Assembly (NCBI GenBank): GCA_040285825.1 | Contig: JAUPSS010000003.1 | Span: 372,001-436,000, forward strand | Direction: 5' to 3' | Length of the DNA: 64,000 nt | Source: Eukaryota sp. TZLM1-RC | Lineage: Eukaryota; Metamonada: BaSk clade | Shown: positions 40,989 to 52,326 of the stretch, one piece after another | How the letters are laid out: the number at the start of each line of letters is the position of its first letter | Numbering within the stretch: position 1 is the first letter of the stretch | The notes under the pieces: generated by a model | What the model saw: the letters and a program-made list of their open reading frames with translations, nothing else | Told to the model about the DNA's origin: nothing | Databases searched by the model: none | Position numbers and translations under genes: made by a program

Positions 40989-43125
40989 ATGTCAGACATC
41001 TCCCAACCAGATATCTCTGACTCTAATCCACCACTTAATATGCAGCAGGTACCAGCATCACATACACATGATATAGAGGGCAACGAGGCAACGGACCCGG
41101 ATCCCACCTCCCCCTCCCTTAATGTAGAAAAAGATGAAAGAGTGGACGAGGTCCCTCCATCTACAACAACAGAAGAGGTAACGAGAAAGGACCCGGCTCC
41201 CTCTCCCCTCAGGAAAAAAGTAACAGATGAGGTTACGAGAACGGACCCGGCTCCCTCTCCCCTCAGGAAAAAAGTAACAGATGAGGTTACGAGAACGGAC
41301 CCGGCTCCCTCTCCCCTCAAAGCAATGGAAGAGGCAACGAGAACCGACCCGGCTCCCTCTCCCCTCCCAATTCTAGAACCTGTCTCAAAGGGAACGGATG
41401 GAGATCCCACCTTAGACACCTCTTCCCCATTAGGAGAATATGAAGAAATTCAATCTCAACTAGATGAAATGGAGGGAGAAGACGACTCTTCTGAGGGGTT
41501 CTACAAGTTATTAAGAGAGGACGCGGAGGCTTACCTCGAACCAACAGATTTCTGTCTGTTCGAGCAACTTCCCCCTTTATGGAGTCACGTTCAAAAAGAG
41601 GCAGAAACGTTGGTTTCCAGACCCTCGGAATGATTGGGGATACCCAAAAGGTATTGGAAATTCCCCTCAATGAAAGGAATGAACTCATAAAGGCACTCGA
41701 TAAATTGAGTAGAGAGACATTCGGGCGTAACGCAGAACGCCGCCCCAGAATCTCTGGAATGGACAAGAGAATCAATGAATTGATGTCTCTTCCCATCAAA
41801 GATAGATTGGATTGGAAGGCCTCCTTCCTAGATCAATACGGCAGGAGAATAAGGTTTCTCTCCATCGAACAGAGAAGTAGGACCGACTCGGAAGACATCC
41901 TACAATCCAAATTGCCTGCCTGGTTTGATCCTAACTTTGATACGGAAATCCATAATTACACGGAGCTGACAGAGGGTGCTCCCACATATTTTAGGGAATT
42001 TATGGAGCAGGAGGATAGTAGTGAACAAGACAAGCTTGAACCAGTAACCCCCTGGTTTGATGCAGACGCTCTAAATAACATTCATACGGAACGATCAGCT
42101 GTATCCACGTATAGGAGCCGTCCTAACAACTACACCCAACAACATGGTAACTCGTTCACAAAACAACGAGAGTTTAGACAATGGGTAACGGGAGATCCAT
42201 CCACATCTCTCCACCTTCCCAAACTGCCTGTTGTAGCCCCTATAATTTCTGAAAAAGCCAACCAATACAGGTCTGCTCTATCGACAGCATACCCGATCAT
42301 GTTCCAACAGTGAACGTCCCGGAACCTGTAACAAGACAAGACGTTGCACCTCAGGAAGAACCAACTTCCTCTCAACCCATGGAAAGTGAAATTGGAGAAG
42401 ACATTGAGTTGATCGGGCCAGTCGTTGGAGAAACGGCTCCTCCTCAACCCTCAGTAAGAGACTCTTCTTCCGATAGACCTATGCGTATTGAGGACCTACA
42501 ATCCTCAAGAAGAGCTATTGACATGAGCATAGCTAGTAGCCTTCATAGACAGATTGATCCACGGTCTAAGGATATCGACTATAAAAGACCTCGATTATCC
42601 GCTGATGACCCTATTAACAAAATGTCTATCATAGCTTTTCTTTTAAAATATCAAACTTGGGATAAATACGGGCGAAAGATAGCTAATAGAAGCTTCGAAG
42701 CCCCAGGTCAATCAGATTGGACCAGAGCCTTTATGATAGCTACCCAGCCATTTGGAGAAGGCCAAGCAGAAATAACCCAAGATAGGATTAAAGATCTCCC
42801 CAAACATATACGCGACGAGATCACCAGGGATACAACACAGCCTTTGGTAAGGATTGATCCAGCTATAACAGATAAGCTCGGACCCCCAATCCACCATTAT
42901 GATTTATTTAGGAGCATGATGATGAGCACTTGCCCCACAGGAATATCCAGCATGATCGACCCTAGCCTTCTATCTAGATGGCAGAGTCAAGGTTTACTCG
43001 GTGTTGATTATACCGACGCCGACGTCATGGTATTTCTGTTAAAAAGAACGCAATTCACATCATATCATGAGGCTTGTACAGCTCTAATGAAGCCTAGAAT
43101 AAATTGGAGGAAAAATCCACAATAG
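40989..43125 (+). CDS. Gag-like polyprotein of unit 1b (three frames)
   Basis: Frames 40,989-41,633, 41,579-42,313 and 42,310-43,125 form one protein: repetitive acidic N-terminus, YLEPTDFCLFEQLPPLWSHV, RGRNVGFQTLGM, then a helical capsid-like region. The first break (41,594) is a five-A run that has six A in the other copy, where the frame is open. The second (about 42,270) is shared by both copies and is therefore older. The third (43,110) is again an A-run difference. Retroelement structural protein that would build the virus-like particle. Confidence 0.75.
41170..41380 (+). repeat. Tandem coding repeat in Gag N-terminus
   Basis: Four copies of a TRTDPAPSPL-type unit, two separated by an identical RKKVTDEV spacer, about 54-60 bp per unit. 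Also present at 53,880-54,080 in 1c. Confidence 0.9.
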
Positions 43126-43177
43126 GCATGAGGCTGACAACGAGTTTGGTCGTTATGTAGAAGATTTTGGAGACGTC

Positions 43178-45719
43178 TTGAGAATGACCACCTACATGAC
43201 CGACCTAACCATCCCCGATTTAATTAGAGGAAGCAGTGGGTTGATAACCATATCTTCCGCTCTAATAGCCGAGTACTTCCTTATGGGTCTGGATAACTTT
43301 GCTATATCAAGCGAACTCCTCCCAGTATGGACTAGGGAATCCTTGTGGGACTCACCGAACAGAACAACTCTACTCGATTTGATATCGACAACGAGAAGAC
43401 ATTTCCTCGCTTGGTGTTACACAGCAGGAAACAAGCCCACAATGGATGTACTAAGGAACAGGGCTAACGAAGAAGATATTCCTTTGGGACTCACGGCAAT
43501 GAGAACTTACTCAAGAGGAGTAACACCATCAGCCCAGGCTCCAACAAAACGAGCAAGACGATCAGGTGGAAAGTCAAGAGGAACCCCTCAACACAAATAC
43601 ATCCCTGAAAAGCATGAACGAGAAGGATCAAAATTCTGTACATTCTGCAGCAACGTCGAAGGTAACAATCCTGTTGGCCACACTGTATTCGAATGCAAAG
43701 ATCCTCGTTGCGCTAGAAGCAGAGTTCCCAAAGAAGAAAGATTCAGATTAGGAGAACAGGAGGCGCCTGCTAGTAGAGGCAGTGTAGAAAGGGGCCGAGG
43801 TGGCCGTGGTAGACGTGTACATAGATTCAAATTTAGAGGCCGTGGAGGCCGTTATAGAGGTCATAAAGGAAGAGGTCAGTACAGACCTATACATAACATA
43901 AACACAACAGAAAACATATCATCAAACGCATCCCCTACTGAGTCAAAACCGACCCGTTCGAGTACGGTTCCTCACAGACGGATCAACAACAGCAACCGGA
44001 ACAGCAGGACAGGCAACTTTCCTAATCGGGTACATATCAACGCAATTAATCACAACCAATCAACAACCGATTTAGGAAACCCAGTCAACAACTTTCCAAC
44101 AGCTCAACAAAATCTTTTAATTCCTCTACAAATTCACCAAACCAGCTCTGATATCAATAGCATTTTTGATATTAATTCTACGGTTAGTGAAAACCACGTC
44201 AGGTCCCAGCGTTCTCCATTTCTAAGACTGGAGATATCAATAAATGATATTAAAATGATTGCGACTATAGATTCGGCTGCGTTTTGTTCAGTTATTACTG
44301 CAGATTTAGCTGAACAATGCCATATGTCAATCAATAGCAAGGATACTATTAAGTTCTTACCAGCTAATAACGTATCCACAAAATCGCTAGGGAGTGCAAC
44401 TGGTATTCTGTCGTTCAACGTAGGAAGCACTGCGCAACAAGTTCACTATAAACATACTCTTCCCATAATCCCGGGTTCGAACAAATTATTAATAGGGACA
44501 GACATGTTAAAAGCACTTGGGCTTCAGACGGATGATGGTCTTTTCATTAGATTAGACAAAGAACATCGCACTTTGCTAAATGCAGAATCAGAATTCGACT
44601 CTAGGATCGCTCAACATTCGATTGGGAACTTAGATAACCAATCACCAAGTCCTTCTGATTTTGAGGAGCAATTAGCAAGATCTGGATGTGAGATAAATTT
44701 AGATGATAGTAATAATAAATTAAAATTAACGAGTCTACTAAAATTATTCAGCGATGTTTTTAGTGAAACTCCTAATAGAAAAGGAATCGATTGTAATCCT
44801 CTAATAATCCCCTTTAGAGATGAGAATGCTATAGTACATAAACCTGCTAGACGGTTAAATCCCAGCAAAATGGAAATAGCAAACAAAATATTTGATGAAC
44901 TGATCAAAATGGGCTATGCAGTTGAATCTAATTATAAATTCAGCTCTCCTATTGTCTTAGTTATATACCCTGACGGCAAAAAACCCAGGTTAACTGGAGA
45001 CTTTAGTGGTAAAGATGGAGTTAATGCCCATACGATTTCAGTAGAGCCTAATCTACCTAGGATTAGTGATATATTAGAATTTTTGAGTAAAGCAAATTAC
45101 ATCGCCACGCTTGATTTACCAAAAGCTTTCTGGCAGATGAATGTTGCTGAGAAGGATATTGAGAAAACATCAATCTCAATCCCTGGAAGATCAATTATGT
45201 TTAAAAGAGCTTGCTTCGGATTAAAGAACATCCCAGCAGTTTTTCAAAATGTAATGATGGAAATATTCCAAATTGATGGCGTTTTCATATACATTGACGA
45301 TATCATAATAGTTGGAACGACATTCGAAGAATTTTATAAGAGATTACAACGAGTCCTCCAATGCGCCAGAAATAGACGTGTAAATATAGGCTTACGTAAA
45401 TGTAAATTCGTAACATCAAAACACCCTATCGACATCTTAGGAAGTACCTTCCAGGATAAAACTAGATTTATAAGTAAGAAAAAAATCGAAGCCTTGATGA
45501 GAATCCCTAGACCAAAAACAGTGAAAGAAGTTCGCTCATTGGTAGGATCCATAAATTATATTAGAGATTGGCTTCCAGGTATTTCTGAATTAATTGCTCC
45601 AATTAACGAGCTAATTAAAGGAAAACCCAGAATAATTAAATGGACTAGCAAGCATGACGATTACTTAAAACAAATAAAAGACTTAATAGTAAACCACATG
45701 CCCCTTGAATTACCAGCTC
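43178..45719 (+). CDS. Gag C-terminus, protease and reverse transcriptase of unit 1b
   Basis: A long open frame (nominally 862 codons, the last 16 from the inserted LTR). Residues 1-110 finish the capsid region. An expanded knuckle C154-x2-C157-x10-H168-x4-C173 is followed by an RGG-rich tract (GRGGRGRRVHRF). The protease has ATIDSAAFCSVIT near 365 with Ala where family members have Gly. RT follows: LDLPKAFWQM, RACFGLKNIPAVFQNVM, IYIDDIIIVG near 705, connection domain to LELPA. It is cut at 45,719 by insertion of element 2; the RNase H continues at 53,129. Without integrase the unit is non-autonomous. Confidence 0.85.
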
Positions 45720-45873
45720 TGATGGTCTTGGCTGTTGGTTATTGTCTGACATACAATGTAGAGTAACAGAAGTGTAATTTATTACGAAGAGGAATTGTAT
45801 TCTCTCTTCTTAAGCTAACAGGCGGAATACTAATAACTAAACTATTAACTATAAATACTATTCAAGACTAACA
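45720..45873 (-). repeat. 3' LTR of element 2 (154 bp)
   Basis: Begins TGATGGTCTTGG and ends GACTAACA on the plus strand; same length and near-identical sequence at 52,975-53,128. Confidence 0.92.
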
Positions 45874-46248
45874 CTGCCTTTTCCTCTCTTTCGAGCGACG
45901 AGCCCTGGAAGCTCTAGTCACAGGAGGTGAACTAATAGAATTATGACGCTTCTTGGGAGGAGCGGATTTAGTATGGCGACGTGCTTTTGAAGTCTTGATG
46001 AAGTCTTTATACGCGGCAGTATTTTGGACTGTAGACACATGCTCAGTGGTGATCTCTTTACCTGGCCATTGCACTTGGCAAAAGTCACCTTCCTGGCTGA
46101 GCACTTTTTCAATGATGTGTTCTTCGACATCACCTGCAGCGACCCAGGAGTGGAACTCATCGTTGGTGGGCAAGCTGGAGTGCCAGGGAGCTAAGTGTTT
46201 GACGCTAGCTTGGACAATCGTACCTGTGCAGAGATTCTTAATATTCAC
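45868..46248 (-). CDS. Element 2 integrase C-terminus: GPF module end and chromo-like domain
   Basis: Same frame as the upstream integrase after an in-frame TAG (46,297). LGPFLITEIVSNSSVNI precedes this frame. Chromo-like strands EEHIIEKVLSQEGDFCQVQWPGK, then AAYKDFIK and a basic RRxKERKRQC end encoded in the polypurine tract. In chromoviruses this domain steers integration to marked chromatin. Confidence 0.7.
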   Translation of the reverse strand: MNIKNLCTGTIVQASVKHLAPWHSSLPTNDEFHSWVAAGDVEEHIIEKVLSQEGDFCQVQWPGKEITTEHVSTVQNTAAYKDFIKTSKARRHTKSAPPKKRHNSISSPPVTRASRARRSKERKRQC

Positions 46249-46296
46249 AGACGAATTGGATACGATTTCAGTAATTAGGAAGGGTCCTAATGAAGT

Positions 46297-47766
46297 CTAA
46301 CTAAGGTCTCCATGAAGCTTAGCGGAAGAGCCAGATGCTCTCAATACCAATTGACCAACTTCAAAAGGGTTTGGAGTTGACGATCTAGCTAGCTTGGAAG
46401 CTTTGGAAGCTTGATGATGTGCTGCCTTTTCTTGTTTCTCTTTCAATCTTCGAAATTTAGATTGAATTTCTTGAATAAAAGATGACTCAGACGTCGAGCT
46501 TTCAATGATTTCAAGAATTTTGCCAGGGTCAGATCTGGGAGACACATCAGAGCCAAAGATCACTTGGTATGGAGTGTGGTTGGTTATTGAGCTCTTGGAA
46601 GAGTTGATCAATAATTGCACATAAGGCAAGTATTCAGACCACACATCGTAGGCATTGAAGTCTACGAGCAATTTCCGTAGGTTTTGCAGGATGTCTCTGT
46701 GTCGGCGCTCTACCAGGCCGTTGGACTGAGAAAACCTAGGTATTGACTTTGACACCTCTATGCCCAAAAATTTGCTTAATTCGTCAAAGACAGCCTTGGA
46801 AAATTCGGGTCCATTATCGCTGTGGATTTGAAATGGAATACCAAAGATGGCACAGACTTTCCAAATTAATGCATCTGCAGTAAGATTGGCATTTATCTCT
46901 TTTAAAGGCACGATGATCGTGAACCTAGAGAAGCTGTCGATAAATACGAGGATGTATTTGTAGCCTTCTTGATCTTCTGGAAGAGGACCAATGACGTCGG
47001 CGTTGACGCGAGCAAAAAGGTCTGTCAGCCCACAATGAACCGGTTGGGGAACATGCAGTTTGGGAACTGGCTTTGTTTTCTGACAGGAGGGGCATTCTTG
47101 GACGTGCTTATTCATGTCGGTGAGCATGTTTGGCCACCAATAATCGCTGTTCCTGAGCTTGTTCAGGCTTTCAGCTTTGCTTGGATGACCTCCTTGCAGA
47201 AGTCCATGCAACAGGTTAAGGGTGTCCTTAATGAGTGATTTGGGAATCACTATCTTGTTGTCGTGAGTCATATATAAATCAAGATGATTGTTATGAACAC
47301 AGTTGTTGAAAGAGGGGTCTTTGGAAGCTATGGCAAGCTTCTGTTCGGACCTAATCCTACAGAGCCATGGCTCGAAAATAGGCAGGTCGTTGGAACATCG
47401 TTCTCTGATGACCATGATACGTTCGAAGTTGTTTAGGTCTTCGATGTAGTATCTTTCATTTTCTGTTCCATCAATTTTATCAATGTAAAATATTGGATGA
47501 AAATTTGGAGGCATTTGATGGGACAAATGATTGATCTCTTGATGGTCTATAGGTGGAACTATTCGAGACAACATATCAGCCCAGAAGTTATCTTCCCCTT
47601 TGGTATGTACCAAGTCAAAGCAGAATTCAGAGAATATGGGTAACCATCTTGTTACAATTCTGTTCTTCTCAGGAGCCGTGAACATGTAGGTAAGGTTTTG
47701 ATGGTCTGTGAATATGACCAGTTTCCTTCCTTTTAAGTAGTTTTCAAAACCACTTTGAGTTAACAT
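46297..47766 (-). CDS. Element 2 RNase H end and integrase
   Basis: 489 residues: FTDHQNLTYMFTAPEKNRIVTRWLP and GEDNFWADMLSRI close RNase H. Zinc-binding H187, H194, C225, C228 (CPSCQK). Integrase core D257 (ADVIGPL), D317 (HSDNGPEF) and E353 (VERRHRD), the D,D35E spacing. All catalytic residues are intact, unlike G1. Ends at an in-frame TAG just before the GPF motif, in both copies. Confidence 0.9.
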   Translation of the reverse strand: MLTQSGFENYLKGRKLVIFTDHQNLTYMFTAPEKNRIVTRWLPIFSEFCFDLVHTKGEDNFWADMLSRIVPPIDHQEINHLSHQMPPNFHPIFYIDKIDGTENERYYIEDLNNFERIMVIRERCSNDLPIFEPWLCRIRSEQKLAIASKDPSFNNCVHNNHLDLYMTHDNKIVIPKSLIKDTLNLLHGLLQGGHPSKAESLNKLRNSDYWWPNMLTDMNKHVQECPSCQKTKPVPKLHVPQPVHCGLTDLFARVNADVIGPLPEDQEGYKYILVFIDSFSRFTIIVPLKEINANLTADALIWKVCAIFGIPFQIHSDNGPEFSKAVFDELSKFLGIEVSKSIPRFSQSNGLVERRHRDILQNLRKLLVDFNAYDVWSEYLPYVQLLINSSKSSITNHTPYQVIFGSDVSPRSDPGKILEIIESSTSESSFIQEIQSKFRRLKEKQEKAAHHQASKASKLARSSTPNPFEVGQLVLRASGSSAKLHGDLS

Positions 47767-47869
47767 GAGTAGGATAGCGTAGAGTTCCTTTTTGGTTAGT
47801 CGGCCAGTTCTTTTTGCGAGTTGGTTAACAACCGGCTGAAGAAGCTGATAGGCCTACATTTCCTATTGA

Positions 47870-49873
47870 TCAGGGGGTACCGGGGTCGTCGACTTGTTCG
47901 ATTTGTTCCCATATGACGCCGCCTACAGCAATGTCGGATGCATCGCAACTAATTAAAATTTGGTTTTCCTGCGGAGGTAAGCTGAGCGGCATGTGTTTCG
48001 CTATCAGTTGTTTGATCTTTCGAAGGAGTCCATCGTGCATGTCGGTCCATTGAAGGCGTTGCGCGCGGGGTTTGGGTTTAACGTTGGAGTTAGTTCCATC
48101 CTTCTTAGTCAATCTGATGATAGGAGCGATGAGCTCAGATACCTGAGGAAGCCATTCTCTAATGAAGTTGACTGATCCTACGAGGCTGCGGACGTCTTTG
48201 ATTGTCTTTGGTCTAGGTAGATTCAGCAAAGATTCAACGCGAGTGGGATCGATAGTCCGTTGCTTGTTTTGGAAAACACTGCCCAGTATCTTGATTGGGT
48301 GTCTGGAAGACACGAAATGGCACTTTGGAAGTCCCAAGGAAACTCTTTTGCATCTGGCTTGATCAAGGACGCGACGGAGGCGTTCAATGAATTCGTCAAA
48401 GGTTGAACCTATGATTATGATGTCATCTATGTAAATGAAGACACCGTCTCCAGAGAAGATGTCAGCCATGACGTTTTGGAAAACGGCTGGGACATTCTTT
48501 AGGCCAAAAGCTGCACGTTTGAACATGATACTTTTGCCAGGAATGCTCAGGGCTGTTTTCTGCCAATCCTTTTCAGCAATCTTGAGTTGCCAGAAGGCTT
48601 TGGGGAGGTCAAGGGTGCCTATGTAGTTCGCTTGGGAGAGAAATACCAGCACGTCGGAGATCCTTGGAAGGTTGGGCTCAACAGGAATGGTGTTGGCGTT
48701 GACTCCGTCCTTGCCACTATAATCACCAGTAAGGCGGGGCTTGCGGTGATCTGGGTAGACCACTAGACAGACAGGGGAGCTGAACTCATGGTTCGATGGG
48801 ACAGCAAATCCTGAGTCTACGAGTTCGTCGAAAATTTGGTTAGCGACCTCTAACCTGGCTGGATTCAGGGTCCTGGGGGGTCTTCTAACTCTGACGTCTT
48901 CGTTGTAGAAGTTGATTTCCATGGGAGGGCAATCAATATTTTCAGCATGAGGCTTGAGGGTAAATACGTCTTCGAACTCTTTCAAGGTATGAAGTAGGGA
49001 CTTCTTGAAATGGTCGTTGTCGAGGTTGATGGTACAACCAGATGAGTTGATGTGTTCCAACCAACGTGTGGAAACGTTGACGACTTCTGAAGCTTGCGAT
49101 ATTCGATGGTCGAATTCGGCTTCAGGTAATAGTAATGTGCGACAGGCGTCGTCCATTCTAATATAAATGCCCTTGTTGTTCATCAGCCCAAGGTGACTCA
49201 ACAAGTCAGCACCAATGAGAATGGTCTCATGTCCAGGAACGATGCTGAACTTGTGTTTCACGTGTACAATCTGGGAAACACTGCCTAGTCTAATGCTAAG
49301 GGTTCCAGAAGCAGTACCAAGGGACTGTGAGGTAGATCCATCAGCAATCTTGTATGATATGGTTTCGTTGGAACGTGCCATGTTACAATTACTGATGACG
49401 TCTTCTGTGACTACTGAGCATGTTGCACCGGAGTCAATTATGCCTTTAACTTCGACATTGTTGATCAAGAAGTTTAATTGTAGGCAGTTGGTTGTGGACT
49501 TTATGGATTGTACCATAAATATTGTATCGGAATCATATTCAGCTTGTTCTGAGAAGAAATTAGCTTGAATGTTATGCGTCTTGGTATGTTCCAAGTTTGC
49601 CAAAGGATTGATTAGGGAATCTTTCCATGTTGTGTTTTCTGTGTGGGAATGTGTTGTAGTTGTAGGGGGTATGGTTTCAAAACAGTGTAAATAGTGACGG
49701 GAACGTTTATTATATGATGAAGAGCCCTTGCCTCTGCCGCGAGTGCCTCTTCGGCTACGGAAACCAGAACCTCTAGAACCTCTGCCTCGAGCTTTGTGTT
49801 GAGCTTGTTGCTCTCTCCACTTTTTGCTTCTTTGGCAGTCCTCACTAGGGCACCTTTCAGTCGGATGACCCAT
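47870..49873 (-). CDS. Element 2 knuckle, protease and reverse transcriptase
   Basis: 667 residues. The knuckle CNFCKQMGHPTERC spans the frame start, then an RGxRGRG tract, protease IIDSGATCSVV (Asp147), RT LDLPKAFWQL, FGLKNVPAVFQNVM, YIDDIIIIG near 480, KHMPLSLP and RNase H DASDIAVGGVIWE. It ends at a frame break (about 47,870) before the rest of RNase H. Confidence 0.9.
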   Translation of the reverse strand: MGHPTERCPSEDCQRSKKWREQQAQHKARGRGSRGSGFRSRRGTRGRGKGSSSYNKRSRHYLHCFETIPPTTTTHSHTENTTWKDSLINPLANLEHTKTHNIQANFFSEQAEYDSDTIFMVQSIKSTTNCLQLNFLINNVEVKGIIDSGATCSVVTEDVISNCNMARSNETISYKIADGSTSQSLGTASGTLSIRLGSVSQIVHVKHKFSIVPGHETILIGADLLSHLGLMNNKGIYIRMDDACRTLLLPEAEFDHRISQASEVVNVSTRWLEHINSSGCTINLDNDHFKKSLLHTLKEFEDVFTLKPHAENIDCPPMEINFYNEDVRVRRPPRTLNPARLEVANQIFDELVDSGFAVPSNHEFSSPVCLVVYPDHRKPRLTGDYSGKDGVNANTIPVEPNLPRISDVLVFLSQANYIGTLDLPKAFWQLKIAEKDWQKTALSIPGKSIMFKRAAFGLKNVPAVFQNVMADIFSGDGVFIYIDDIIIIGSTFDEFIERLRRVLDQARCKRVSLGLPKCHFVSSRHPIKILGSVFQNKQRTIDPTRVESLLNLPRPKTIKDVRSLVGSVNFIREWLPQVSELIAPIIRLTKKDGTNSNVKPKPRAQRLQWTDMHDGLLRKIKQLIAKHMPLSLPPQENQILISCDASDIAVGGVIWEQIEQVDDPGTP

Positions 49874-52200
49874 TTGTTTACAGAAATTGCATTGGACGTT
49901 GACATCAGACTGAGTGGAAGACGGTTGAGTAGAGCTTCCTTCTCGTCGTTGTTGTTTTGGGCGCCTGCCAGAGCTGGAACCTCTTGTTTTGGGGATAGCA
50001 GGGGAGAAGGTACCGTCTGTCTGCGACGGTTCTCAGTCTGGAACGAGATTCTATTTTGATACAAGAAGTCCACGTGATTGATCTGCTCCTTAAAAGATCT
50101 AGCATTACAAAAGTTTTCGTATTCTATTTGGAGAACACTGAAAAATTCTCCTAGGGTGTGGCCATCTGAGTAATAATGGGAGGGATTGGACCAGATCCTG
50201 AGGAGTCTGTCCCTGATGATGGTAATACCGATGCTTTCAATAACGTGAGAGGCAATTTCCCATTCAGGAAGTCGGTCGACGGGGTTTCCGTGGATGGTGA
50301 TGTGTCTCATTTGTTGAGTCAGACCACGAACGTCTTGGATAGCGGTGGAACGCGTTAAGACTCTGCCTATGTTAAGCATGAAGTCTATCCATCTGTTACC
50401 ATAATCTCTCTCAGACCAATCCATGTGTACAGCATGAAGTGCGTCCAGGGCTTGGTCCAGTCTACTGAATTGGGTTCTCCTTAGGATCTGTTCCCAAATT
50501 TTGCGTTCGTCTCTGCTGGTTGGGACCATGGCGGAGGAAATTGAAAGGCCAGTGCCTTGATACCTTAAAGCGTTGAGAGCTTCAGGTGTAACGCATTCAG
50601 CTAAGCCTCTGGGACTAATGCGCATGGCAGATCTGAAGAGATCCCATTCATGAATTGGTTCACTGTCGAACCGTTGATCAGATGCCAGTTCTGCTGATCT
50701 AGCTAGTTCAAGTTCTTCGCGAAGTCTAGCAACTTCGCTGGCTAAAGCAACTTGGGCAGGATCCTCGATGTTGCCTCTAGCCTCGTCTACAATTCTGTCC
50801 GTACGACTCCAGAGGATAAACTTGTTAACAAACTTGAGGAGTTTATCAACGTCTCTCAGATCAGTCGCGTCGAGAGTTGGACGTTTAGGGCGGTCTCTGC
50901 GTCTGTTGTCTCTATCTCTTGATCCCACCATGGAAGATAGGAGAAGGTTACTATCGTAAGTACCTGAGAAAGTAGAACGTGAAGAACTAACCGTAGAAAG
51001 TGTTGGTTGAGCCGTGTGTTGTGAACTTGTTGAACCAGTGGAAGGAGGTGTGGGTGGAACCACTGATTGTTCCATAGGCTGTGTAGGTGCTGGAGTTTGT
51101 TCCATTGGTGCTAGCACAGTTGGAATTGAGTCTGGACTTGGGGACTCATCACTGACTTCTACTACAACATCCCCTTCAGTTTGTTCCATGGGAGGATTAT
51201 GCGAGGATTCTGTAGAAGTTTCCATAGGTTGATCTGTGGAAGGTGGAACTTCGCGTTGGTGAGGTTCAGGAGAAAGTTCTATCTCTTCAATCTGGGCTGG
51301 AACCTGGTAAGAAGAGATCGCTGGTTGAACCAAGCGTGTTTTCTCTATACGACCTTCTACCATTACCCACTTTAACATCCTGGATTCTATGCATCCAGGG
51401 AAAACGGTGACGAGCTGGAGGGCTCTTTGAAGATTGCCTGATCTTCTGTGGTCGGGACCACAATATGACGCTATATGATCAGGACGTCTATCATATAGAA
51501 AGAGTCTTTCACCATATGTGGTTTCGGTAAACCACCACCCTGTTCTATAATCTCTGTCGATAAGGATATCGAGAGATGCGTTGTACCCAGGGCTGAACCT
51601 AGGGTATGGGCAAGGGTTGTGAACGTTTATGAAGAGGTTGTCTTCATCTCCAGCGAAGCGTCTGAATACTCCTTCTCGAGTAGTTCTCATGAACCTAACT
51701 CCGGGTCTTGGTTCATAAGTTGGTTCAGGGTCATTCCTGGAGGTTTCTGGGGTGATCCTTTCATCGGAAAGAAATGGACCAATTCTGGGAGAGATCCATA
51801 ATCCTAAGTCGTTCTCGACTTTGGGACCGTAGAAAGGAGGCCGTTTGTTGCTCATCTCCGTGGGAGGGATGGCTTCTGGATCCCCTGGAATGACTCGTGT
51901 GTCCCTATATCTAGCATAAGGGTTGTGCTGACGGGAAGCACCATGATTGACACTTGAGCTAGCGTAGGAGCTAGTTTGAGAAGGGGTAAGTTGAGCAGGT
52001 GTAGAGGATGTTCCTCTTCTAGCTTCAATCTCTCTGTCCAATCTTTTTCTGTGTTCCCAGTTTCGTTCTTCTTGGAGAAAACGCTCTATATATTCTTTAG
52101 AGACCTCACCAGGAATTTTGTCAATTTCAGAAGAAGGTGCCGTGGGAGGGACCTGATGTTGAGGTAGAGGGAGAATTCCTTGGGAGGTTCTCGTACTCAA
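49612..52200 (-). CDS. Element 2 Gag
   Basis: 862-codon frame. Acidic/proline-rich first half with PMEQ-type repeats, SRDRDNRRRDRPKRPTLDATDL, then a helical capsid-like region (FDSEPIHEWDLFRSAM...RRTQFSRLDQALDALHAVHMDW...GEFFSVLQIEYENF) with the same WDLFRSAM / DLFRSMM landmark as unit 1b Gag. It leaves frame at about 49,980 just before the knuckle; the last ~110 codons are out of frame and not real protein. Confidence 0.75.
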   Translation of the reverse strand: MSTRTSQGILPLPQHQVPPTAPSSEIDKIPGEVSKEYIERFLQEERNWEHRKRLDREIEARRGTSSTPAQLTPSQTSSYASSSVNHGASRQHNPYARYRDTRVIPGDPEAIPPTEMSNKRPPFYGPKVENDLGLWISPRIGPFLSDERITPETSRNDPEPTYEPRPGVRFMRTTREGVFRRFAGDEDNLFINVHNPCPYPRFSPGYNASLDILIDRDYRTGWWFTETTYGERLFLYDRRPDHIASYCGPDHRRSGNLQRALQLVTVFPGCIESRMLKWVMVEGRIEKTRLVQPAISSYQVPAQIEEIELSPEPHQREVPPSTDQPMETSTESSHNPPMEQTEGDVVVEVSDESPSPDSIPTVLAPMEQTPAPTQPMEQSVVPPTPPSTGSTSSQHTAQPTLSTVSSSRSTFSGTYDSNLLLSSMVGSRDRDNRRRDRPKRPTLDATDLRDVDKLLKFVNKFILWSRTDRIVDEARGNIEDPAQVALASEVARLREELELARSAELASDQRFDSEPIHEWDLFRSAMRISPRGLAECVTPEALNALRYQGTGLSISSAMVPTSRDERKIWEQILRRTQFSRLDQALDALHAVHMDWSERDYGNRWIDFMLNIGRVLTRSTAIQDVRGLTQQMRHITIHGNPVDRLPEWEIASHVIESIGITIIRDRLLRIWSNPSHYYSDGHTLGEFFSVLQIEYENFCNARSFKEQINHVDFLYQNRISFQTENRRRQTVPSPLLSPKQEVPALAGAQNNNDEKEALLNRLPLSLMSTSNAISVNKWVIRLKGALVRTAKEAKSGESNKLNTKLEAEVLEVLVSVAEEALAAEARALHHIINVPVTIYTVLKPYPLQLQHIPTQKTQHGKIP

Positions 52201-52326
52201 CCAAATCTGAAAAGATTTGTTCGTACCTTTTCCTTTGCTCTTCGGAAAGATACGAAGGAAGGTTCGAAAAAGCTAGGAATGGAATCACTAGCCTGGTGAG
52301 GGGAAACAGATAGATTATTAACTCCA

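Noticed and set aside
40982-41419. Long minus-strand frame opposite Gag (and its copy at 53,684-54,121)
   Set aside because: It is a shadow of the repetitive Gag sequence; the plus frame has homologues in 1a and the correct domain order.
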